A stretch of DNA of 64,000 nucleotides from Halomonas sp. (GCF_020832045.1 NZ_JAFIFK010000037.1:46753-110752), one strand, 5' to 3'; counted from the stretch's first letter, positions 1-8,796 are shown. A program made the numbers and translations. Notes: a model not told the origin generated them from the sequence alone.

Positions 1-48
1 GGGCAAGCTGCCGGTAATGGCAACGCAGATTATGCAGGGGTTGGACAT
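1..48 (-). CDS. BKACE-family beta-keto acid cleavage enzyme, N-terminal fragment
   Basis: Only the first 16 codons are in the window, reading MSNPCIICVAITGSLP; the gene continues past the left edge. This beginning matches the start of the BKACE family (DUF849, type enzyme Kce), TIM-barrel zinc enzymes that convert a beta-keto acid plus acetyl-CoA into acetoacetate plus a new CoA ester. A GAGG ribosome site lies just upstream of the ATG. The gene has its own leader with a pca-type operator at 118-151 and is separated from pcaB by a terminator. The substrate is unknown; beta-ketoadipate is a reasonable guess from context. The call rests on a short stretch. Confidence 0.6.
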   Translation of the reverse strand, partial: MSNPCIICVAITGSLP

Positions 49-117
49 GATGGCCTCATGCGGAATCGGGGTATGTGGCCAGGCGTCGGCGGGAAGGAGA
101 GCCTGGTGACAAGCGCA

Positions 118-151
118 GTTCGTATAACGAACTTATTTTTGTTATACGAAC
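118..151. promoter_or_regulatory. Candidate PcaR-type operator upstream of the BKACE gene
   Basis: GTTCGTATAACGAAC (118-132) is a palindrome GTTCG-N5-CGAAC. A further CGAAC at 147-151 lies 19 bp from the CGAAC at 128-132. The whole also forms an 11-bp inverted repeat, GTTCGTATAAC / GTTATACGAAC. The same half-sites and the same 19-bp spacing occur between pcaB and the IclR regulator. Three-repeat operators are known for the PobR/PcaU branch of the IclR family. The site is 70-100 bp upstream of the BKACE start codon. Confidence 0.6.
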
Positions 152-201
152 AAGCTATCCCTTAAACTCGCCATCGTCAAATACACCGCCGCCATAAAAC
201 T

Positions 202-225
202 AAGGAGAGGCCATGGCCTCTCCTT
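202..225 (-). terminator. Terminator downstream of pcaB
   Basis: A perfect 24-bp palindrome with arms AAGGAGAGGCCA / TGGCCTCTCCTT lies 33 bp past the pcaB stop codon. Read on the minus strand it is followed by TAGTTTTATGG, a short T-rich stretch. It should separate pcaB from the BKACE gene, which has its own operator. Confidence 0.65.
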
Positions 226-258
226 TGCGTAAACAGAAAACACTACTGTTTCAGTGAA

Positions 259-1602
259 TTATTCAGCCCCCAACCAAGCGATGGCGCGCCTCACCTGGGC
301 CTGGCTGCTACCAAGGTATAAGGCAGGGTCTGTCGCCCGATGCAAGGCCTCGGCGTCCAGCTTGCCACGCACCTCGGGATGCGCCTCGAGCGCCTCGGCG
401 TAAGAGACTCCCTGATGGCGTGCCGTCTCGGCGGCTTCTGCGCTGATCCGCTTGGCCGCCTCCTGGCCCAGCGTGGGCGTCAGCAGGCGCGACACCGGCT
501 CCGCCATGATGCCGCCGCCAGTGGCCGCCAGGTTGCGCCGCATGGCCTCGGGATGCACTTCCAGCCCTTCGAGCAAGACGGCCGCCTGCTCCAGCGCCCC
601 TTCCACCAGCAGGGCGCCGTCGATCAGCGGCGCCCACTCGGCGTGCCATTCGCCAAGGCCGCGCTCCAATGGCTGGGCACTGGCGTTCAGGATCACCGTG
701 GTATGGCCATGCACCTGACGCGCCGCGCCGCGAATCAGCGCACAGCGCACCGGGTTGCGCTTGTGCGGCATGGAGGAGGACTCGCCCATGCCTTCACCCC
801 CAGGCTCGCTTACCTCGCCCACCTCGGTTTGTGTCAGCAGGGCGACATCGAGCGCCAGCTTTTCGGCCGCCCCGGCCACGGCATCCAGAGCCGTGGCCAA
901 TGCATGAATCGGCTGCCGATCGGTATGCCAGGGGAGCACCGGGACGCTCAGACCGAGCCGCGCCGCCAACTCATCCATGATCTCGAGGCCAAGCCCGTCC
1001 AGGCCCGGCTCGTCCAAACCGGAGTGGACGCCCACGGCGCCACCGAACTGAACCGGCAGCTCGAGGCCCGCCAGACGACGACGTGCCTGCTCCAGCCCGA
1101 TGGCCCAGTGCGCCACCTTGACGCCGAAGGTGATCGGCAGGGCCTGCTGCATCAGGGTGCGCCCCACCATCACCGTGGCCTCGTGGGACTGCATCAGCGC
1201 GACAGCGGCACTACGGCAACGCAGCAAGAGCGCATCCAATGCCGCCAGACGCGGCTTCAGCATGAGCATCAGCGCCGTATCGACTACGTCCTGGCTGGTC
1301 GCCCCCCGGTGAAAATGACGCTGCAGCTCGGCGGGCAATGCCGCGCGAGCCTGTTTGACGAAAGGAATCGCCACGTTGCCGCCGCTGGCTACGCCGGCGG
1401 CAACGGCCGAGATGTCGAAAGCGTGCCCGGCCAGCGCGTGACGCATTTGCTCCGCCGTACCCTCTGGCAGAAGAGCTCGGGCCTCCTGCACCTCGGCCAG
1501 GGCGAGCTCGAAGGCCAACATGCCCGACACCAAGGCCTGACCACTGCATTCCGTCAGTGCGGTTTGGCTCATGAAAGGATGCTGAAGCAGAGCGTCGGAC
1601 AT
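259..1602 (-). CDS. pcaB: 3-carboxy-cis,cis-muconate cycloisomerase
   Basis: 447 residues of the fumarase/aspartase superfamily. PcaB cyclises 3-carboxy-cis,cis-muconate to 4-carboxymuconolactone in the protocatechuate branch of the beta-ketoadipate pathway, in the cytosol. Visible signatures are GATSQD near residues 100-105, GRTLMQQALP near 147-156 and the superfamily loop GESSSMPHKRNP at 273-284. The ATG at 1602 is chosen because GAGGGAGA sits six bases upstream; the open frame runs further but has no better start. It is divergent from an IclR-family regulator with shared operators between them. Adenylosuccinate lyase is the main alternative, but length and neighbour favour PcaB. Confidence 0.88.
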   Translation of the reverse strand: MSDALLQHPFMSQTALTECSGQALVSGMLAFELALAEVQEARALLPEGTAEQMRHALAGHAFDISAVAAGVASGGNVAIPFVKQARAALPAELQRHFHRGATSQDVVDTALMLMLKPRLAALDALLLRCRSAAVALMQSHEATVMVGRTLMQQALPITFGVKVAHWAIGLEQARRRLAGLELPVQFGGAVGVHSGLDEPGLDGLGLEIMDELAARLGLSVPVLPWHTDRQPIHALATALDAVAGAAEKLALDVALLTQTEVGEVSEPGGEGMGESSSMPHKRNPVRCALIRGAARQVHGHTTVILNASAQPLERGLGEWHAEWAPLIDGALLVEGALEQAAVLLEGLEVHPEAMRRNLAATGGGIMAEPVSRLLTPTLGQEAAKRISAEAAETARHQGVSYAEALEAHPEVRGKLDAEALHRATDPALYLGSSQAQVRRAIAWLGAE

Positions 1603-1651
1603 ATCATGTCTCCCTCGAATAAAGACTCGGACTCCTGGCTTAGCCCAAAGT

Positions 1652-1678
1652 CGAACAAGTGTTCGTGATTCGAACACT
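1652..1678. promoter_or_regulatory. Candidate PcaR-type operator between pcaB and its regulator
   Basis: Three half-sites are visible: CGAACA (1652-1657), TGTTCG (1660-1665) and CGAACA (1671-1676). The last two are part of an 8-bp inverted repeat, AGTGTTCG / CGAACACT, with a 5-base spacer. The two CGAACA copies are 19 bp apart. A TATGCT hexamer at 1678-1683 abuts the site and could be the -10 of the regulator gene, which would make it autoregulated. Confidence 0.65.
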
Positions 1679-1727
1679 ATGCTAGATTGGGTGCTACTCG
1701 GGAGCAACTCACGATAACGGAACGACA

Positions 1728-2513
1728 ATGACACCAGAGGAAGAGGTTCTCAGCCCAGACGACCGCGACTTCGTTACTGCCCTAGCCAGCGGCCTGGAGG
1801 TCATTCTGGCCTTCGACGAGGCGCACCCGCGCATGACGCTGAGCGAAGTGGCTGCGCGCACCGGCATGAACCGTGCCCGCGCCCGGCGCTTCCTGCTCAC
1901 TCTGCACGCGCTGGGCTACGTGAGGAAGCAAGGCCGCAACTTCGAGCTGGCCCCGCGGGTGCTGCAGCTCGGCTACGCGTTTCTCTCCGCCAACAACTAT
2001 CGTAGTGTGATCCAGCAGGTGCTGGAGGACATTACCGCGGAGAGCGGCGAATCCTCCTCCCTGGGTGTGCTTGACGGCGACGACGTCACCTATGTGGCGC
2101 GCTCATCGGCTCCTCACCGGCTGATGGCCATCACCCTCTCGGTGGGCACTCGGCTGCCTGCGGCCCACACCTCCATGGGGCGAGCACTACTGGCTCAGCT
2201 ACCCGACGCCGAGCTGGATGCCTTCCTGGAGCGAATCACGCTTACGCGCTACACCGACAAGACCGTGACCGACAAGGCGCAGTTGAAGAAGTGTATCCTC
2301 AAGGTGCGCCAGCAGGGCTACGCCATTGCCGATCAGGAGCTGGATTCCGGGCTGCGCTCACTGGCGGTGCCGGCCTTCGACGCCAACGGCAAGCTGCTGG
2401 GCGCCATCAACATCAGCACCAACGCCGCACGCATCGATCTCGACACGCTAATGAAAGAGTACCTGCCGCTGTTGCAGCAGAAGGCACGCGAGATACGCAC
2501 GACGGTAAGTTGA
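1728..2513 (+). CDS. pcaR: IclR-family transcriptional regulator, PcaR/PcaU/PobR type
   Basis: 261 residues. The N-terminal winged helix-turn-helix covers about residues 20-75 (recognition region TLSEVAARTGMNRARARRFL), followed by the IclR effector-binding domain to the C terminus. Regulators of this branch sense aromatic pathway intermediates such as beta-ketoadipate, protocatechuate or 4-hydroxybenzoate and mostly activate catabolic genes. It is divergent from pcaB, and triple GTTCG/CGAAC repeats lie in the shared intergenic region and again ahead of the BKACE gene. The symbol pcaR is inferred from the neighbour; the effector cannot be read from the sequence. Confidence 0.82.
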   Translation: MTPEEEVLSPDDRDFVTALASGLEVILAFDEAHPRMTLSEVAARTGMNRARARRFLLTLHALGYVRKQGRNFELAPRVLQLGYAFLSANNYRSVIQQVLEDITAESGESSSLGVLDGDDVTYVARSSAPHRLMAITLSVGTRLPAAHTSMGRALLAQLPDAELDAFLERITLTRYTDKTVTDKAQLKKCILKVRQQGYAIADQELDSGLRSLAVPAFDANGKLLGAINISTNAARIDLDTLMKEYLPLLQQKAREIRTTVS

Positions 2514-2555
2514 ACGCGGCCGGCCTGGGCTGGCCGGCCACACCCGAATGCCGAA

Positions 2556-2969
2556 TCAGTCGTCAGCGGGGCTATCCTGCTCCTCTTCCATCTGGCCCGG
2601 ACGAATCGGCTGTCGGGGCTCTTCGAGGCCAGGGTCCTCCGGCTCAAGGTCGCGGTAGGGAGAGTCGAATTCGTTGCTCTCCCCCTGGCGTTCACTGCCG
2701 TCCTGTCCCGACTCCGCCCCTGTGCCATCTCCCGATATTGGCTCGTCTCGCGTTGCGGTGCCTTGCATGTCCTGCTCGGGATCGTCACGAGCAACGCCGA
2801 GGTCGTCCTCGCGTGCCTCGATGGTGCCGATCTCCGCCTCCTCCGCCACCGAGCCAGGCTGCGCCGCCGTGCTGGGCTCGGGAAACGGATCCTGAGCGAG
2901 TGCTGCGGTCGCCATGCCGAGGGTAAACGTGGCCAGCAGCACTCCCATTCCCTTGTGATTGATCATCAT
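2556..2969 (-). CDS. Small acidic exported protein at the end of the nap operon
   Basis: About 137 residues. It begins with a signal peptide (MMINHKG, a hydrophobic stretch, then ATAALAQ before DPFPEP). The mature part is very rich in Glu, Asp, Gly, Pro and Ser, has no cysteine and looks disordered. GGGAGGAAAGG lies directly upstream of the double ATG at 2969/2966, so this start is preferred over the longer frame. It begins about 27 bp after the napC stop on the same strand, so it is probably the last gene of the nap transcript. I recognise no family; a periplasmic role alongside nitrate reductase is inference from position only. Confidence 0.65.
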   Translation of the reverse strand: MMINHKGMGVLLATFTLGMATAALAQDPFPEPSTAAQPGSVAEEAEIGTIEAREDDLGVARDDPEQDMQGTATRDEPISGDGTGAESGQDGSERQGESNEFDSPYRDLEPEDPGLEEPRQPIRPGQMEEEQDSPADD

Positions 2970-2995
2970 CCTTTCCTCCCGCGGCATCGAGCCGC

Positions 2996-3598
2996 TTATT
3001 CCCAGCCGTGAACGCCCGCCATATCGGGCAGCTCATGCGCGATGCCCTTGTGACAGGTGATGCAGGTCGCATCGCCTTCCACCAGGCCGCGCTGGTGAGC
3101 CGCGGCGGCTCGCGGGCTCTGCCGGGTGAAGTCCATGTACTGCTCGTCATGGCAATTACGACACTCCAGTGAGTCGTTGGCTTCCAAGCGCCGCCACTCG
3201 CGAGAGGCCATTTCGAGACGGTGGTCGAGGAATTTCTCGCGGGTGTCGATGATGCCGAAGATGTGCCCCCACACTTCCTTAGAGGCCTGCATCTTGCGCG
3301 CCATCTTGTCGGTCCAGTTGTGAGGTACGTGACAATCCGAGCACACCGCACGCACCCCGGAACGGTTGGTGTAGTGAATGGTGGGCAGAATCTCCTGGTA
3401 GACGTTAGCCTCCATCTCGTGGCAACTGATGCAGAACTGCTCGGTGTTGGTGGCCTCCACCGCCGTGTTGAAGCCGCCCCAGAACAGCACGCCGCCGATA
3501 AAGCCGCCGACGGTGAGAAAGCCGAGGCTGAAATAGCCGCTGGGGGAGCGGAACACCCGCCACAAGGCCCCCAGGAAACTGCCGATCCGCTTGAACAT
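2996..3598 (-). CDS. napC: NapC/NirT-type tetraheme cytochrome c
   Basis: 200 residues. One N-terminal membrane anchor (about residues 22-45) holds a periplasmic domain with four CXXCH heme sites: CISCH 56-60, CSDCH 86-90, CRNCH 146-150 and CITCH 179-183. NapC oxidises membrane quinol and passes electrons to NapB and NapA. Length and heme spacing fit the family. It follows napB on the same strand after 9 bp. There is no napGH pair in this operon, so NapC should be the quinol route. Confidence 0.95.
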   Translation of the reverse strand: MFKRIGSFLGALWRVFRSPSGYFSLGFLTVGGFIGGVLFWGGFNTAVEATNTEQFCISCHEMEANVYQEILPTIHYTNRSGVRAVCSDCHVPHNWTDKMARKMQASKEVWGHIFGIIDTREKFLDHRLEMASREWRRLEANDSLECRNCHDEQYMDFTRQSPRAAAAHQRGLVEGDATCITCHKGIAHELPDMAGVHGWE

Positions 3599-3607
3599 AG
3601 CGCCCCC

Positions 3608-4075
3608 TTATTCGCTTCGCTGCCGCGATTCACGGATGAGATCGCTCATGTCCACGAAGGTATTGCCTACCCGCGAGGGAGCATCCGTCTGCGGGACATG
3701 GCACTGCATACAGAAGTAGCGCCGCGGCGACAGGTCGCCGAGGAAGTTGCCCTCTCGATCCATGTAGTGGGTGACGCTGACCATGATGGCCTGGGTCTCG
3801 CCGATACGGCTGCGTGCGTGGCAGGCCATGCAACGGTTGGCATTGAGATCCACTTGGTAGTTGTCGATCCGGTGCGGAATGGTGGGTGGCTGCATCGGGT
3901 ACTCGCGTACCGGTCGCCGGCTGCGATCCTCGACCTGATACAGCGGCTCCGGCGTGGGCTCCTGCAACAGCGGTACGTTGGCACGCAACGCGTCAAGCTC
4001 ACCTTCCGAGGCCACGCTCTGAAGGGCGAGTAAGAAAAAGGCGGTCAAGCACGTCAGTATGGTGAATAGTCGCAT
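3608..4075 (-). CDS. napB: Periplasmic nitrate reductase, diheme cytochrome subunit
   Basis: 155 residues with an N-terminal signal peptide (hydrophobic residues 3-20, cleavage near SVASEG). Two c-type heme motifs are present, CMACH at 82-86 and CMQCH at 122-126, with His residues in the preceding segments that can be distal ligands. NapB is the electron-transfer partner of NapA in the periplasm. It lies between napA and napC with 9-10 bp gaps, the usual order in napEFDABC operons. Confidence 0.95.
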   Translation of the reverse strand: MRLFTILTCLTAFFLLALQSVASEGELDALRANVPLLQEPTPEPLYQVEDRSRRPVREYPMQPPTIPHRIDNYQVDLNANRCMACHARSRIGETQAIMVSVTHYMDREGNFLGDLSPRRYFCMQCHVPQTDAPSRVGNTFVDMSDLIRESRQRSE

Positions 4076-4085
4076 GATCTCCCCC

Positions 4086-6581
4086 TTAGACGGCCTCGAT
4101 TCGACAGGCGCACTTCTTGAAGTCCGTCTGCTTGGAGATGGGATCGGTGGCGTCCAGCGTGACCTTGTTGATCAGCTGGCTGGCATCGAACCAGGGCACG
4201 TACACCACCCCGCGTGGCATGCGATTGCGGCCCCGCGTCTCGACCCGTGTGTGCATGTCGCCACGCGGACTGGCGATGCGTACCTCGCTGCCACGCCTGA
4301 CACCGAGCTCGCGGGCATCCTCCGGATGCATGTAAACCACCGCCTGGGGATAGGCGCGGTGCAGCTCGGGCACACGCCGCGTCATCGAACCGGAGTGCCA
4401 GTGCTCCAGCACGCGCCCCGTCACCAGCCACAGCGGATAGTCCTCGCTGGGCGCCTCGGCGGGCGGCTCGTAGGGAACGGCATAGATGATGGCGCGGCCA
4501 TCGGCCTGAGCATAAAAGTGGATCTTGCGCCCTTCTTCCACGTAGGGGTCGTAGTCACCGTTATAGCGCCATCGGGTTTCCTGACCGTCGACAACCGGCC
4601 AGAGCTTGCCACGGCTCTGGTGGTAGCTGTCGAAGCTATCCAGATCCTTGCCCTTGCCGCGACCGAAGCGGGCGTATTCTTCGAACAGCCCCTTCTGCAC
4701 GTAGTAACCGAAGTGGTGAGACTCGTCGTTGCCGAAGTCGGGATTGAGCTCATCGAGGCCGTAGGCGTCGACTTGGCCGTTGCGGAACAGCACTTCATAC
4801 AGCGTCTTGCCGCGGTATTCCGGATTGGCATCGAGCATCGCTTCCGGCCATACCTCCTCGATGTCGAAGCGCTTGGAGAACTCCATCATCTGCCACATGT
4901 CGGAGCGTGCCTCGCCCGGTGCCGTAACCATCTGCTGCCAGAATTGGGTACGCCGCTCGGCGTTGCCATAAGCGCCCTCCTTCTCGACCCACATGGCCGC
5001 CGGCAGGATCAGATCGGCGAGCTCGGCCGTAACGGTGGGATAGGCTTCGGACACGATGATGAAGTTGTCCGGGTTGCGGTAGCCCGGGTAGGTTTCCTCC
5101 ACCAAGTTGGCCGCCGCCTGCACGTTGTTGTTGCACTGCACCCAGTAAACGTTGATGTCGCCATCCTTGAGCATCCGGTTCTGCAGCACGGCATGCGCGC
5201 CTGGCTGGGACTGAATGGTGCCTTCCGGCACCCTCCATATCTCCTCGGCGTAGCGCCGATGGTGATCGTTGGTGACCACCATGTCGGCTGGCAGACGATG
5301 AGAGAAGGTGCCCACCTCACGTGCGGTACCGCAGGCCGAGGGCTGCCCGGTGAGCGAGAAGGGACTGTTGCCCGGCGTCGAGATCTTCCCGGTCAGCAGG
5401 TGAATGTTGTAGATCATGTGATTGGCCCACACCCCGCGGGTGTGCTGGTTGAAGCCCATGGTCCAGAACGACATCACCTTGGTGTCGGGATCGGCGTAGA
5501 GTTCGGCCAGCGCATCGAGCTGACGTTTGGGTACGCCGGAGATTTCGGTCACCATATCGGCATCGTACTGCTGCAGGAATTCACGAAAGCGCTCGAAGTC
5601 GATGTCGCGAGCGCCGGCGCTGTCGCGGGCATTGTGTGCCGCCAGCTCCAGGCGGTGCTCGGGACGCAGGCCGTAGCCGATGTCGACGTTACCCTCCATG
5701 AAACGCACGTTCTCGTTGACGAAATCCCAGTTCACCCGATCATTCTCGATGATGTAGCGGGCGATGTAGTTGAGGATGGCAAGATCGGCCTGGGGGGTGA
5801 AAATGATCGGCTGGTCGGCAAGCTCGAAAGAGCGGTGCTCAAAAGTGGAGAGCACGGAGACCCGGACATGGGGGTGCGACAGCCGGCGGTCGGTAATGCG
5901 CGTCCACAGAATCGGGTGCATTTCGGCCATGTTGGCGCCCCACAGCACGAAGGCATCCGCCGCCTCGATGTCCTCGTAGCAGCCCATCGGCTCGTCGGAG
6001 CCGAAAGTACGCATGAAGCCGAATACCGCCGAGGCCATGCAATGGCGAGCGTTGGGGTCGAGGTTGTTGGAGCGGAAGCCGGCTTTCATCAGCTTGTTGG
6101 CGACGTAGCCTTCCCAGATCGTCCACTGACCCGAACCGAACATGCCGATAGCGCCGGGGCCCTTCTCACGCAGGGCGGCCTTGTACTTCTCGGCCATCAC
6201 GTCGAAGGCTTCGTCCCAACTGACCGGGGTAAATTCGCCGTTCTTGTCGTATTCGCCGTTGGTCTTGCGCAGCAGCGGCTGGGTAAGACGATCCTCGCCG
6301 TACATGATCTTGGAGAGGAAGTAGCCCTTGATGCAATTGATGCCACGGTTGACGGGCGATTGCATGTCGCCATGGGTGGCCACCACCCTGTTGTCACGCA
6401 CGGCCACGTTGACGCCGCAGCCTACACCGCAGAAGCGGCATGGCGCCTTGGACCACTGCAATTGCGTATGCTGGGCATCGGTGACGATATTCTGCGCCTG
6501 AACAGCGGTCGACATGCCCGCCGCTGTGGTCGCCGTGGCCACCGCCGAGCTCTTGATGAAATCTCGCCGTGTCAGCTTCAT
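4086..6581 (-). CDS. napA: Periplasmic nitrate reductase, catalytic subunit
   Basis: 831 residues. NapA reduces nitrate to nitrite at a molybdenum bis-MGD centre in the periplasm. The N terminus is a Tat signal peptide with RRDFIK at 5-10. Cys48, Cys51, Cys55 and Cys83 (CRFCGVGC...NCIKG) bind the 4Fe-4S cluster. Cys181 in NARHCMAS is the expected molybdenum ligand. The start at 6581 is set by the Tat signal, by a GGAGG site and by a 4-bp overlap with napD; the open frame continues upstream but is not needed. Length matches the family. Confidence 0.97.
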   Translation of the reverse strand: MKLTRRDFIKSSAVATATTAAGMSTAVQAQNIVTDAQHTQLQWSKAPCRFCGVGCGVNVAVRDNRVVATHGDMQSPVNRGINCIKGYFLSKIMYGEDRLTQPLLRKTNGEYDKNGEFTPVSWDEAFDVMAEKYKAALREKGPGAIGMFGSGQWTIWEGYVANKLMKAGFRSNNLDPNARHCMASAVFGFMRTFGSDEPMGCYEDIEAADAFVLWGANMAEMHPILWTRITDRRLSHPHVRVSVLSTFEHRSFELADQPIIFTPQADLAILNYIARYIIENDRVNWDFVNENVRFMEGNVDIGYGLRPEHRLELAAHNARDSAGARDIDFERFREFLQQYDADMVTEISGVPKRQLDALAELYADPDTKVMSFWTMGFNQHTRGVWANHMIYNIHLLTGKISTPGNSPFSLTGQPSACGTAREVGTFSHRLPADMVVTNDHHRRYAEEIWRVPEGTIQSQPGAHAVLQNRMLKDGDINVYWVQCNNNVQAAANLVEETYPGYRNPDNFIIVSEAYPTVTAELADLILPAAMWVEKEGAYGNAERRTQFWQQMVTAPGEARSDMWQMMEFSKRFDIEEVWPEAMLDANPEYRGKTLYEVLFRNGQVDAYGLDELNPDFGNDESHHFGYYVQKGLFEEYARFGRGKGKDLDSFDSYHQSRGKLWPVVDGQETRWRYNGDYDPYVEEGRKIHFYAQADGRAIIYAVPYEPPAEAPSEDYPLWLVTGRVLEHWHSGSMTRRVPELHRAYPQAVVYMHPEDARELGVRRGSEVRIASPRGDMHTRVETRGRNRMPRGVVYVPWFDASQLINKVTLDATDPISKQTDFKKCACRIEAV

Positions 6582-6853
6582 GTTCCCTGCACCTCCTGCT
6601 CCAACGCCAACCTTGATTCCACATGGTGATAAACCATGCTTACCGATATCACCCCTTCTCGAGCCTGCAGCCAGTCGATGAACTCGACGATGTAACGCTG
6701 GGAAGGCAACTCCAGCAGCACCACGAGTTTTCCGACCGGGTCCACGGCAGGGACATCCACCCCTTCCCGGGCGCAGCACTGCGCCTTGATCGAGTCGACC
6801 GACTGCGGCTTCACCTGGACCACCAGGCTGGAAATATGCACGTTGTCGTCCAT
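6578..6853 (-). CDS. napD: NapA maturation chaperone
   Basis: 91 residues with the ferredoxin-like fold pattern of NapD ([16 protein letters not shown] start, C-terminal helix). NapD binds the twin-arginine signal peptide of NapA in the cytoplasm and holds back export until the molybdenum cofactor is inserted. Its stop overlaps the napA start by 4 bp, which suggests translational coupling of chaperone and client. Confidence 0.92.
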   Translation of the reverse strand: MDDNVHISSLVVQVKPQSVDSIKAQCCAREGVDVPAVDPVGKLVVLLELPSQRYIVEFIDWLQAREGVISVSMVYHHVESRLALEQEVQGT

Positions 6854-6876
6854 GTTCGTTCCTTGTACTTGTTCTA

Positions 6877-7395
6877 TCAGGCGTTAAGTCGTTCACCTTG
6901 GCTGGCATAGGTGTACTTCACCTCTACCGCTCGCACCGGGCACAGCTGCACGCAAGCCCCACAGCCATTACAGGCGTCGGTATCGACCTCAGGCTCGGGA
7001 ATACGCAAGGAATTGAAGGTGAAACGAATGGCGCCGATCTCACACGCCTCGCCACAGTTCTTGCAGTAGACGCCCTGAAATCCCAGGCAGCTTTCGTCGA
7101 TGGTCGCGACGGTGTTCCACGGGGGGGTATTGGTAGAGTCAGCGAAGATGGGCTCAGGACAAACCTGGGCACAAGCTTGACAAAACGTGCACTCACCAAG
7201 AAAAAAATCGACCTCGGGAAAGCCGCCATCGCCAGCAATGATGATCTGGGTTTCGCAGGCTTTAGCACATTCGCCGCAGCGGGTGCAGCGCTGTGTCAAT
7301 ACTTCTTCCGGCGCGGACCAGGGTGGCCTGACAACCGGCTTGTGGTGCACACGGCCTTTTAGCAATGCGCGGCGTGAGGGATCCACAGGCGGCAT
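6877..7395 (-). CDS. napF: Ferredoxin-type protein NapF
   Basis: 172 residues. Clear 4Fe-4S motifs: Cys37/40/43/47, Cys69/72/75/79 and Cys142/145/148/152, with further cysteines at 103-118 replacing a regular motif. The N terminus [14 protein letters not shown] matches the NapF family start. I prefer the ATG at 7395, which has GGGAG seven bases upstream, over a TTG at 7437 without a good ribosome site. NapF is a cytoplasmic protein that interacts with NapA and is thought to help its iron-sulfur or redox maturation. Confidence 0.9.
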   Translation of the reverse strand: MPPVDPSRRALLKGRVHHKPVVRPPWSAPEEVLTQRCTRCGECAKACETQIIIAGDGGFPEVDFFLGECTFCQACAQVCPEPIFADSTNTPPWNTVATIDESCLGFQGVYCKNCGEACEIGAIRFTFNSLRIPEPEVDTDACNGCGACVQLCPVRAVEVKYTYASQGERLNA

Positions 7396-7484
7396 GATGA
7401 GACTCCCACCGGCCAGGCGAACTGGCGCTTTCGTCAAGGTCTTGTTTGGTTATTTTATGTTTTGTATCTGCATGAAACCTTACC

Positions 7485-7688
7485 TTATCCTGGCGGCCCG
7501 GGTGGTCCGGTAAACTCCTGAAACATCCATACGCCGAAGCCGTATCCCGCCACGATGATGACGGCAAGAATGGGAAAAAGAATACCTGCCAGGAAGAGAA
7601 AGACTGCTAATTCACGGCGTTTTTCCCGGCGCTCTTCGGGCGTTTTTGGCTTGGGCGGTTTTTCACGCTTGTCTATTGTTTGTTCCAT
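7485..7688 (-). CDS. napE: Nap operon membrane protein NapE
   Basis: 67 residues when started at MEQTIDKREK. A charged Lys/Arg/Glu-rich N-terminal third is followed by one strong transmembrane helix (FLFLAGILFPILAVIIVAGY) and a short tail ending GPPGPPG. This matches NapE, a single-span protein of unknown role often encoded first in nap operons. The start is uncertain: the frame is open to 7739 and no site has a convincing ribosome-binding sequence. Confidence 0.85.
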   Translation of the reverse strand: MEQTIDKREKPPKPKTPEERREKRRELAVFLFLAGILFPILAVIIVAGYGFGVWMFQEFTGPPGPPG

Positions 7689-7714
7689 ATCCGGCACCAT
7701 GGCGTGTCGTCTTG

Positions 7715-7731
7715 TACTACCGTAGGTAGTA
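7715..7731. promoter_or_regulatory. 17-bp palindrome in the nap operon leader
   Basis: TACTACC-GTA-GGTAGTA is a perfect 7-3-7 inverted repeat about 27 bp upstream of the likely napE start, in the gap to the divergent gene at 7797. It has some resemblance to NarL/NarP heptamer pairs (TACYYMT), but the spacer is 3 rather than 2 and two arm positions differ. I treat it as a candidate operator for an unknown regulator. Confidence 0.4.
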
Positions 7732-7796
7732 TTAGCCATTGATGCAAATGTCTGACTTGTTTCAAATTGCAGCGAAAGTTAAAACAGGAGTAGCTA

Positions 7797-8303
7797 ATGA
7801 AAGGGTTTATTCCATCAGGCTCGATAGTTGCCGCGGTAGGGCTGACCTGCTGGTTAATTGCCAATGCCGCCTGGGCGGAAATCGATCGCGACGAGTTGCG
7901 CACGGCACTGTTCTCCCTGCATGCTCATCAGACGGAGCTGGCCGAGCTGGCCAGGGATCGCGCCGAAAGCGACGAGGTAGCCCAGTTAGGCAGCACACTG
8001 GAACGCGACCACAGCATTCTCGAGGAGTGGCTGCTCGCTGCCGGTGGCCACGAGGAGCCCCCCGAGCAACACAGCACGGCGTTTTACGACAACGAAGCCT
8101 ACGAAGCCCTGGGGGAGCTGGATGGCGAGGCGTTCGACGAGGCCTTTCTGGCCTACCAGATGGACTTGCACAGGGCCGCCATCGAATATCTCGAACGGAA
8201 TCGCTCCCCGGGCGACGAGCAGCTCGATGAGTTCAATAACCACCTGTTCGTCACTCTCGAGACTCTGCTGGTAAACGGTGAGCTGATCGACTCGATTCGC
8301 TAG
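7797..8303 (+). CDS. Exported DUF4142-like protein
   Basis: 168 residues with a signal peptide (MKGFIPSGSIVAAVGLTCWLIANAAWA). The mature part is helical and acidic, with HAHQTELAELARDRAESDEVAQLGSTLERDHSILEEWL, which resembles DUF4142, ferritin-like four-helix periplasmic proteins of unknown function. CAGGAG lies ahead of the ATG. It is divergent from the nap operon and convergent with aroQ. No metal-binding residues of true ferritins can be assigned with confidence. Confidence 0.7.
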   Translation: MKGFIPSGSIVAAVGLTCWLIANAAWAEIDRDELRTALFSLHAHQTELAELARDRAESDEVAQLGSTLERDHSILEEWLLAAGGHEEPPEQHSTAFYDNEAYEALGELDGEAFDEAFLAYQMDLHRAAIEYLERNRSPGDEQLDEFNNHLFVTLETLLVNGELIDSIR

Positions 8304-8352
8304 CCAGGGAGGTGGCGGCCCACCCTCACGCGCGGGCCACGGGCGGACAGGT

Positions 8353-8796
8353 TCAGGCGCGTTCGGCGCCACGAATCAACGCATCCAGCGCCGCCAGGTA
8401 GCCCTGGCTGCCGAGCCCGGCGATCACGCCGTCGGCGCGCAGCGAAACGTAGGAGTGATGGCGGAAGCTCTCGCGTTTATGCACGTTGGAGAGGTGCACT
8501 TCGATCACCTTGCCTTCGAAGGCATTGAGGGCATCGAGAATGGCCACCGAGGTGTGGGTGTAGGCGGCGGGGTTGATGATAATCGCCGCAGTACCGTCAT
8601 CGCGTGCGGCGTGGATGGCGTCGATCAGCCCCCCTTCGTGATTGCTTTGCAGCGCCTTGATGTCCCAACCGTTGACGGCGGCCTTTTCGTAGAGCGCATT
8701 GTTGATGTCGTTCAGCGTCTCGCGGCCATAGATCTCCGGCTGGCGCGTTCCCAGCAGGTTGAGGTTGGGGCCGTGCAGTACCAGTACCTTGTTCAT
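8353..8796 (-). CDS. aroQ: Type II 3-dehydroquinate dehydratase
   Basis: 147 residues. It dehydrates 3-dehydroquinate to 3-dehydroshikimate in the shikimate pathway. Family marks are [21 protein letters not shown] at the N terminus, with the catalytic Tyr in that loop, [24 protein letters not shown], and the [15 protein letters not shown] segment carrying the catalytic His. Length is typical of the type II enzyme. It lies about 40 bp downstream of glnE on the same strand. Confidence 0.96.
   Translation of the reverse strand: MNKVLVLHGPNLNLLGTRQPEIYGRETLNDINNALYEKAAVNGWDIKALQSNHEGGLIDAIHAARDDGTAAIIINPAAYTHTSVAILDALNAFEGKVIEVHLSNVHKRESFRHHSYVSLRADGVIAGLGSQGYLAALDALIRGAERA

Noticed and set aside
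4059..6629. An 856-codon open frame on the plus strand opposite napA
   Set aside because: It is the antisense shadow of napA in high-G+C DNA. Its product has no domain I recognise and napA is certain.
7732..7796. FNR box upstream of nap
   Set aside because: Only one half-site (ATCAA/TTGAT) is visible near 7739; the second half does not match.
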